Source: DATKLX01 sp035542155 (GTDB lineage Bacteria > Chloroflexota > Anaerolineae > Anaerolineales > Anaerolineaceae). Taken from it: DNA of 37,225 nt. Where the stretch lies: assembly GCA_035542155.1 (NCBI GenBank), contig DATKLX010000030.1:1-37225 (forward strand), given 5' to 3'. The position numbers and the translations under genes are program-made. The notes under the pieces are model-generated. The model had not been told where the DNA came from, did no database searches, and worked only from the letters and a program-made list of their open reading frames with translations. Positions 33,112-37,225 of the stretch are shown piece by piece (the first letter of the stretch is position 1; every line of letters starts with the position of its first letter).

Positions 33112-33135
33112 GACGCCTGTACAGGCGTCCTTTTT
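33112..33135. terminator. Perfect palindrome acting as bidirectional terminator after the tRNA genes
   Basis: The 18-base sequence 33112-33129 (GACGCCTGTACAGGCGTC) is fully self-complementary. On the minus strand it follows tRNA-Cys by 12 bases and is followed by TATTTCTTCC. On the plus strand it is followed by CTTTTT. It most likely ends the tRNA transcript. Confidence 0.75.
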
Positions 33136-33140
33136 CTGAG

Positions 33141-33211
33141 AGGCGACGACGGGATTTGAACCCGTGATGAGGGTTTTGCAGACCCTTGCCTTGCCACTTG
33201 GCCACGTCGCC
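33141..33211 (-). tRNA. tRNA-Cys (GCA)
   Basis: On the minus strand the 71-base gene begins GGCGACG and ends CGTCGCC plus discriminator T, the base required for tRNA-Cys. The anticodon arm is AGGGT-CTGCAAA-ACCCT with anticodon GCA. The T-arm contains GGGTTCAAATCCC. The 3' CCA is not encoded. Confidence 0.96.
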
Positions 33212-33305
33212 AAGGAACCGGAGATTGTCGATTGATGATTGGGGGGTTTCGAAAAAAAATGCTGATAGGAATTCCAATCAGCACCGTCCAATCTGCAATC
33301 TCTAG

Positions 33306-33378
33306 AGCGGGCGATGGGGCTCGAACCCACGACCTCTTCCTTGGCAAGGAAGCGTTCTACCAATTGAACTACACCCGC
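33306..33378 (-). tRNA. tRNA-Gly (GCC)
   Basis: On the minus strand the 73-base gene begins GCGGGTG and ends CGCCCGC plus discriminator T. The anticodon arm is CTTCC-TTGCCAA-GGAAG with anticodon GCC, and the T-arm holds GGGTTCGAGCCC. The CCA is not encoded. It is 94 bases upstream of tRNA-Cys, with nothing recognisable between, and both share the promoter at 33411-33439. Confidence 0.96.
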
Positions 33379-33410
33379 ATCTCAGTTGTCAAAGAAGATC
33401 AACGAACGAG

Positions 33411-33439
33411 ATTATAACGAATGTATTGGTTCATGTCAA
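33411..33439 (-). promoter_or_regulatory. Perfect consensus promoter of the tRNA-Gly/tRNA-Cys unit
   Basis: On the minus strand TTGACA (33439-33434) and TATAAT (33416-33411) are both perfect, with the optimal 17-base spacer. The -10 box is 32 bases upstream of the first base of tRNA-Gly. Confidence 0.9.
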
Positions 33440-33556
33440 CCCTTTTCTATTCGTCATGGGGCAGGAGCCGGACAGCACTGCGGGGGTGGGATCGGGGAGC
33501 AGGCCGGTTTGCACGATGAATTTATCCATACTTTCATGTTGGTGTATGGCATACTG

Positions 33557-33562
33557 TATAAT
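33557..33562 (+). promoter_or_regulatory. Candidate -10 box of the GT39-like gene
   Basis: TATAAT at 33557-33562, directly preceded by TG, lies 43 bases before the ATG at 33606. No good -35 is seen at the right distance. The rest of the divergent gap 33440-33556 shows nothing recognisable. Confidence 0.45.
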
Positions 33563-33605
33563 TATCCAGTCCAGGCAAAAAAACGAACCATTTCTGGAAG
33601 AATGA

Positions 33606-35426
33606 ATGAATAGAAGAGTGTTATTCGCTGTCATTTTGGGATGCCTCATCCTTTGGGGAGCAGCGTTATTATTGTTCGCATTTTTTCTATTGCCATATCC
33701 CTTATTGAGGTCCATGGCTAACCAGATCGCACTGGATGGTGATGCCAGGCCCTTTACATCAGATTTATATACATCCTTGCGTGGAGCGGCCTTTTTCTTC
33801 GGCGGCGTGTGCATGGCTTCAGGTGTATTGATTTTAGCCAAACGACAGGCTGCTCAGAGCTGGGTGAGCCAGGCCGACCTTAGATTTTCGGCACGCTTGA
33901 TCCTCTTAAGGGCCGATTTTCGAGTGTTTTTTCATTCATTCAGCCTGTTTTGGGCGGACAAAAAGGAATGTCTACTTGCTGTAGCCCTGTTGTTGCCAGC
34001 CTGCTGGCTGCGCCTTTATAACCTTTCTGGGCGGATGAACTATGATGAAGCCTATACCTATGTCGCCTTCGCTTCGAAGTCGTTCTGGACTGTGCTGAGT
34101 GATTATCATCTCCCCAATAACCATGTATTTCACACGATACTGGTATTTTTATCTACCCGATTATTTGGGAACCAGCCCTGGGCTGTGAGGATTCCGGTTC
34201 TCATTGCGGGCATTCTCGTTGTTTTCGCAGTGTACCTAATAGCGCGGCGGTTGTACTCAATCCCGGTAGCCTTGATCAGCGCATGTTTCGCGGCTCAGTC
34301 GGATTTATTGATCGGTTATTCCAATAATGCCAGGGGATATATGGTTCTCACGCTGTTCGCTTTACTGGCATTTTGGGCTGGAGCTTATCTACTCGACCAC
34401 CGCAACCGCTTTGTCTGGATTCTCTTCGTTGTCTTTCTATCTCTGGGTTTTTTTACTTTACCTATTATGATTTATCCTGCCGGCGCGATTTTCCTGTGGA
34501 TGCTTGTCTCCGGGCTGGTGGGAAACAAAATGAGCGACTATCCAACCAGGAAGGTCTTCTTTCGCTACTGGTTCATCGCCGGCCTGGCTACCGCTTTGCT
34601 CACCGGCTTGCTTTACACCCCAATCTTGACCGTTTCAGGGCCAGAAGCTTTTTTTGGGAATAAATTTGTTCAGCCCTTGCCCTGGCATGAGTTTCTTAAC
34701 CATCATGTCGCTGGGTGGATGAATACCTGGGACGCGTGGTGGACCGGGCTTCCTTCCTGGTTCGGTATTCTGGTGATGATCGGATCAGGATTATCACTGG
34801 TATTCCATCAGCAGATCTCGCGTTACAGGGTCCCTACCCAAATTCCAACATTGATCTGGATCGTCCTGGCATTGATCGTCCAGAAGCCGGATCACCAGGC
34901 GAAGGTCTGGGTTTTTCTACTTCCCTGGGTGATGATATGGGCAAGTGCAGGGTGGACCGGTTTGATTCAATTCGTCGCAAGACCATTTCGGTTTCAAAAT
35001 CGGATCGCGCTGGGATTGAGCGGATTGTTATTATTGGGTCTTTATCTTTTTACCCTTCAAAAGACAACCCACTTGCTCCCAACCTTTGAATTGGATCATA
35101 GCGACGTTCAAGCCACAGCTCAACATCTATCTGATGTGATTCGCCCGGGGGATATGATCGTCATCGCTTCCCCTGTGGATGCGCCTTTGCAATATTATGC
35201 CCTTTACTATGGAATATCCCCTTCAGCCTATTATCTGCCAAAACAGAACAAAAGGCCTTTTACGCGAGCCTTTATCGTGGTAAGCCCTGCCTTTGGACAA
35301 ACCATCCAATCTGTGCTGGATGACCGGAAACTGGATTCCACCTGGTTCGACCTGGACCATCGCCATACCGAGTCCGATTTTGGGGTCTATATCGTTTATC
35401 GGGTTAATCCTGCCAATACTCCGTGA
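33606..35426 (+). CDS. GT39-like (dolichyl-phosphate-mannose type) membrane glycosyltransferase
   Basis: A 606-residue polytopic protein with about 12-13 helices. The first two form an N-terminal extension (residues 1-80), followed by the GT-C core. The first loop carries an acidic catalytic-type motif, MNYDEAYTYVAFAS (about residue 143-156), followed by LPNNHVFHTILVFLSTRLFG, typical of GT39/PMT_2 proteins that transfer a sugar from a polyprenyl phosphate. A soluble C-terminal segment of ~120 residues (LDHSDVQATAQHLSDVIRPGDMIVIAS) lies outside the membrane. GGAAG precedes the ATG by 5 bases; an ATG 4 bases upstream runs straight into TAG. It is transcribed away from the tRNA genes. The acceptor (lipid, protein or wall polymer) is unknown. 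Confidence 0.85.
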   Translation: MNRRVLFAVILGCLILWGAALLLFAFFLLPYPLLRSMANQIALDGDARPFTSDLYTSLRGAAFFFGGVCMASGVLILAKRQAAQSWVSQADLRFSARLILLRADFRVFFHSFSLFWADKKECLLAVALLLPACWLRLYNLSGRMNYDEAYTYVAFASKSFWTVLSDYHLPNNHVFHTILVFLSTRLFGNQPWAVRIPVLIAGILVVFAVYLIARRLYSIPVALISACFAAQSDLLIGYSNNARGYMVLTLFALLAFWAGAYLLDHRNRFVWILFVVFLSLGFFTLPIMIYPAGAIFLWMLVSGLVGNKMSDYPTRKVFFRYWFIAGLATALLTGLLYTPILTVSGPEAFFGNKFVQPLPWHEFLNHHVAGWMNTWDAWWTGLPSWFGILVMIGSGLSLVFHQQISRYRVPTQIPTLIWIVLALIVQKPDHQAKVWVFLLPWVMIWASAGWTGLIQFVARPFRFQNRIALGLSGLLLLGLYLFTLQKTTHLLPTFELDHSDVQATAQHLSDVIRPGDMIVIASPVDAPLQYYALYYGISPSAYYLPKQNKRPFTRAFIVVSPAFGQTIQSVLDDRKLDSTWFDLDHRHTESDFGVYIVYRVNPANTP

Positions 35427-35569
35427 TCGAATCGGTCAAGATTTATCAGCCATCTGCGGAAGCCAATGCCGGAGGTTTCGACCCTTCCAATACGGAATGG
35501 GGTCTGGCGATGCAGGTACGCATCTCTTCTGAAAAAGGTCCCTTGAAAATTAGAACATTAGTGCTATAA
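35423..35569 (+). CDS. Possible small ORF overlapping the GT39-like stop codon
   Basis: A GTG at 35423 overlaps the stop TGA (GTGA, the same coupling seen at 17941) and opens 48 codons: VIESVKIYQPSAEANAGG, then FDPSNTEWGLAMQVRISS and a basic tail, ending at TAA 35567. The composition looks protein-like. However, its end runs through the promoter at 35543-35570, and it may be a remnant or chance frame. Confidence 0.25.
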   Translation: MIESVKIYQPSAEANAGGFDPSNTEWGLAMQVRISSEKGPLKIRTLVL

Positions 35570-35570
35570 T
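35543..35570 (+). promoter_or_regulatory. Promoter of the lytic transglycosylase gene
   Basis: TTGAAA (35543-35548) and TATAAT (35565-35570) are 16 bases apart, with an extended -10 TG at 35562-35563. The leader would be about 45 bases, with GAGGG at 35608-35612 as ribosome site. Confidence 0.8.
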
Positions 35571-35620
35571 AGGGTCACTTCTGAAAACGTTTATTTGACT
35601 GCCTGTCGAGGGAAAATGAA

Positions 35621-36283
35621 ATGATTATGACCCGCGCACAATCTGCGATTCTCCCCGCTGCGCTGATGGGATGTGTTTTGATCGTGATTCTGGGCGTTTT
35701 TATGTCCTCTCAGATGCAGATCCCTGAAACACTGCTCCAGCCGGCGATTGTGAATGCAGAACGATCGACCTCAGCCGATCCGGTTCAACCCCAGTCTCAG
35801 GAAACGGCTCCGCAGGTAGTAGGGGAGGCGAAAGCGGCCGTTCCATCAGGGAATGAATATCCCAGAGAGTGCTCGGTGAGTGAAAAGTTTCCTGAAAAGG
35901 TAATGAAATGGTGTAGTTTGATCACCCACTATGCCAGAGAAAACGGTTTGGATCCCAACCTGGTCGCATCGGTGATGGTCCAGGAAAGCGGCGGCAACCC
36001 GGAGGCGTATTCCAAGAGTGGGGCAGTGGGATTGCTGCAGGTCATGCCCCGCGACGGCCTGGCTGCGGAATTTATGTGCCCCAATGGCCCCTGTTTCTCA
36101 GCCAGACCGACGATTCAGGAACTCAAAGATCCTGAATACAATGTTGCGTATGGGACGAAGTTGCTGGCTGGCCTGTTGGGAAAATATGGTGATATCCGGG
36201 AAGCACTGCGGTACTACGGCCCCAAGGACGTAGGCTATTACTATGCGGATATCATTTTGACGATTTTGCAGAGCTATCAGTAA
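35621..36283 (+). CDS. Membrane-anchored lytic transglycosylase (SLT domain)
   Basis: A 220-residue enzyme that cleaves the MurNAc-GlcNAc bond of peptidoglycan without water, forming anhydro-MurNAc ends. An N-terminal helix (residues ~10-30) anchors it, followed by a Pro/Gln/Ala linker. The SLT domain (about 100-220) shows catalytic Glu122 in VMVQESGGNPEAYSKSG, then AVGLLQVMP and NVAYGTKLLAGLL, and ends near YYGPKDVGYYYADIIL. Two Cys pairs (ECSVSEK/WCSL and MCPNGPC) may form disulfides. ATG 35621 is preceded by GAGGG at an 8-base spacing; ATG 35627 is a possible alternative. Confidence 0.92.
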   Translation: MIMTRAQSAILPAALMGCVLIVILGVFMSSQMQIPETLLQPAIVNAERSTSADPVQPQSQETAPQVVGEAKAAVPSGNEYPRECSVSEKFPEKVMKWCSLITHYARENGLDPNLVASVMVQESGGNPEAYSKSGAVGLLQVMPRDGLAAEFMCPNGPCFSARPTIQELKDPEYNVAYGTKLLAGLLGKYGDIREALRYYGPKDVGYYYADIILTILQSYQ

Positions 36284-36423
36284 AAAGCGAAAGCAGAGAA
36301 AAGTTTCCTGGTTGCTCAGGGCCTGTTTTCAAATAACCCAAAGGATGAGATATCCAAAGACTGATCACTGTTCACTAATTACTTTTTTTCAAGGATGAGG
36401 GGGAAAATCATTCCAAATGATGA

Positions 36424-36452
36424 TTGCAAAAATCTTTGAGAAATATTACACT
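36424..36452 (+). promoter_or_regulatory. Candidate promoter of the cupredoxin gene
   Basis: TTGCAA (36424-36429) and TACACT (36447-36452) are 17 bases apart. The leader to ATG 36520 would be about 60 bases. The stretch 36284-36423 before it holds nothing I can recognise. Confidence 0.4.
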
Positions 36453-36519
36453 ATTAGCAAGAGACATTGATTATGTTCATCGAAGAAGTACAAATAATCT
36501 GATTTCGGGAGGATATCTC

Positions 36520-36930
36520 ATGCGCAAATTCTCAGTAATTATGGTCTTGGCTCTCGTTTTGACGGTGGTATTATCCGCTTGCGGCGGGGGTGGTTCCAGC
36601 TCTGGCGGTACTTCGAACAACATCAAAACGACGATGTCGGACTTCAAATTTGACCCCGCGGAATGGACCGTGCCCGCCGGTCAGACAATTTCACTCACCA
36701 TCGACAATAAAGGGTCGGTCAAGCATGACTGGGTTCTGATGATGCAACCTGTCACCCCACCCCTGGCGGATGAAAATGCCGGCCAGCAGATCGCCAAGTT
36801 TTCTCTCGATCCCGGCGCGTCACAGACGGTCACCTTTACTTCTCCCAGCAATCCTGGAGATTATGAGGTCGTTTGCACAGTACCCGGCCACCTGGATGCG
36901 GGGATGAAGGGTACGCTGCACGTCAAGTAA
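36520..36930 (+). CDS. Cupredoxin (blue copper) lipoprotein
   Basis: A 136-residue lipoprotein (lipobox LSAC, Cys21, then a Gly/Ser linker) carrying a single type-1 copper domain. The four copper ligands are visible: His69 in VKHDWVL, then Cys119, His124 and Met129 in VVCTVPGHLDAGMKGTLHV. The core begins FKFDPAEWTVPAGQTISLTI. It likely carries single electrons at the outer face of the membrane, to or from a respiratory complex such as a terminal oxidase or alternative complex III, but no partner gene is in the window. GGGAGG lies 7 bases before the ATG; upstream in-frame codons give no signal peptide, so 36520 is the start. Confidence 0.93.
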   Translation: MRKFSVIMVLALVLTVVLSACGGGGSSSGGTSNNIKTTMSDFKFDPAEWTVPAGQTISLTIDNKGSVKHDWVLMMQPVTPPLADENAGQQIAKFSLDPGASQTVTFTSPSNPGDYEVVCTVPGHLDAGMKGTLHVK

Positions 36931-36974
36931 GTGCATCATACATCAAGGAAAAAACAAAAATCTAATAAAAATTA

Positions 36975-37004
36975 CTGGCAAAAAGTAGGGTGATCTGGTA
37001 CAAT
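36975..37004 (+). promoter_or_regulatory. Candidate promoter facing the transposase gene
   Basis: CTGGCA (36975-36980) and TACAAT (36999-37004) are 18 bases apart, with TG at 36996-36997 giving an extended -10. The region 36931-37106 is AT-rich and has no ORF. The promoter may lie outside the insertion sequence and drive reading into it. Confidence 0.4.
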
Positions 37005-37106
37005 TCCACGTCACGTTTTCATTAATGGTAAGTTTAAAGGAAACAGGTCAATCGCAGGTTCTAAAAAAGGTATCTGTCCAAAGGCTGGTAGGTTTTGAAA
37101 AAAGAA

Positions 37107-37157
37107 CAAGCTCGCAGTAAGATAGATTCGCCAAAATCATTCTTACAAGCGAGCTTG
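37107..37157. repeat. Inverted repeat at the start of the insertion sequence
   Basis: CAAGCTCGC (37107-37115) pairs with GCGAGCTTG (37149-37157), and the inner GTAAGA (37117-37122) pairs with TCTTAC (37141-37146), around an 18-base loop. It ends 2 bases before the ATG at 37160. Such a hairpin could hide the start codon when transcripts enter from outside, a known way to restrain transposition. No ribosome site is visible apart from this stem. Confidence 0.65.
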
Positions 37158-37159
37158 CC

Positions 37160-37225
37160 ATGTCCATTGTCCTCCTGCAACTGCCTGAAGTCAAGTACTG
37201 CCAATCGGAACGACCCCACCACTGT
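37160..37225 (+). CDS. N-terminus of a transposase, cut by the window edge
   Basis: The frame opens MSIVLLQLPEVKYCQSERP followed by HHC and runs off the right edge (22 codons). The hydrophobic-aliphatic start followed by a basic Cys/His stretch resembles the zinc-binding N-terminus of ISL3-like transposases. The assignment relies on this short stretch and on the inverted repeat next to it. The insertion sequence boundary lies somewhere between 36931 and 37106. Confidence 0.5.
   Translation, partial: MSIVLLQLPEVKYCQSERPHHC

Noticed and set aside
1..37225. CRISPR array, prophage or replication origin
   Set aside because: No regularly spaced repeats, phage structural or integrase genes, or DnaA-box clusters were seen. 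The only mobile element is the insertion-sequence end at the right edge.

Overview
The window looks like a chromosomal segment of a Chloroflexota bacterium, most likely Anaerolineae. This is an inference. It rests on the many lipoproteins with Pro/Thr/Ala-rich linkers after the lipobox, on SH3b lipoproteins, on a giant alpha-2-macroglobulin-like lipoprotein, on BTAD/AAA/TPR regulators, on SpoIIE/STAS partner switching and on GC-rich genes with TTGACA/TATAAT promoters. No ribosomal RNA or classical marker gene is present to fix the taxonomy.

Layout. 1-61 is the tail of an unidentified gene. 153-4210 is an oligopeptide-type ABC import operon (binding protein, hairpin, two permeases, terminator) with no ATPase genes. 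Its binding protein appears to be circularly permuted relative to DppA. 4324-10419 is a 2031-residue macroglobulin-like lipoprotein with Big_5-like repeats, no visible thioester and an in-frame G6/C6/G6 palindrome. 10504-14549 (minus) is an operon of guanylate kinase, rhomboid protease, and the ATPase and permease of an ABC-2 exporter, with three ATGA-type overlaps or short gaps. 14671-15066 is a FmdB-type zinc ribbon. 15067-16323 (minus) is a secreted HExxH metalloprotease. 16457-18688 carries a family-1 binding protein, RNase HI and a two-helix membrane protein, closed by a strong terminator.

18753-24288 (minus) reads as one six-gene unit: a PP2C phosphatase fused to an RsbW-like kinase, two STAS antagonists, two tandem paralogues of an unrecognised family and a phytoene-dehydrogenase-like FAD enzyme. 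The 330-base divergent region in front of it and of the dihydrolipoamide dehydrogenase gene (24618-26057) carries two pairs of 12-bp-period repeats, in opposite orientations. A 60-codon gene and a nested hairpin region follow, then a 991-residue BTAD/AAA/TPR regulator with single copies of the same heptamer upstream.

29598-31141 holds an SH3b lipoprotein and the remains of a NarL/LuxR-type two-component pair: only the last ~50 residues of the kinase, and a regulator with an intact receiver domain but a frame-shifted helix-turn-helix. 31160-33085 (minus) and 33606-35426 (plus) encode two large polytopic membrane proteins, the second resembling GT39 mannosyltransferases. Between them lie tRNA-Gly(GCC) and tRNA-Cys(GCA), driven by a perfect consensus promoter. 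The right end has a lytic transglycosylase, a cupredoxin lipoprotein and the start of an insertion-sequence transposase whose start codon is preceded by a large inverted repeat.

Overall this is mostly ordinary chromosome. The most notable items are the permuted binding protein, the partner-switching/FAD operon with its repeat operators, and the decaying two-component system.
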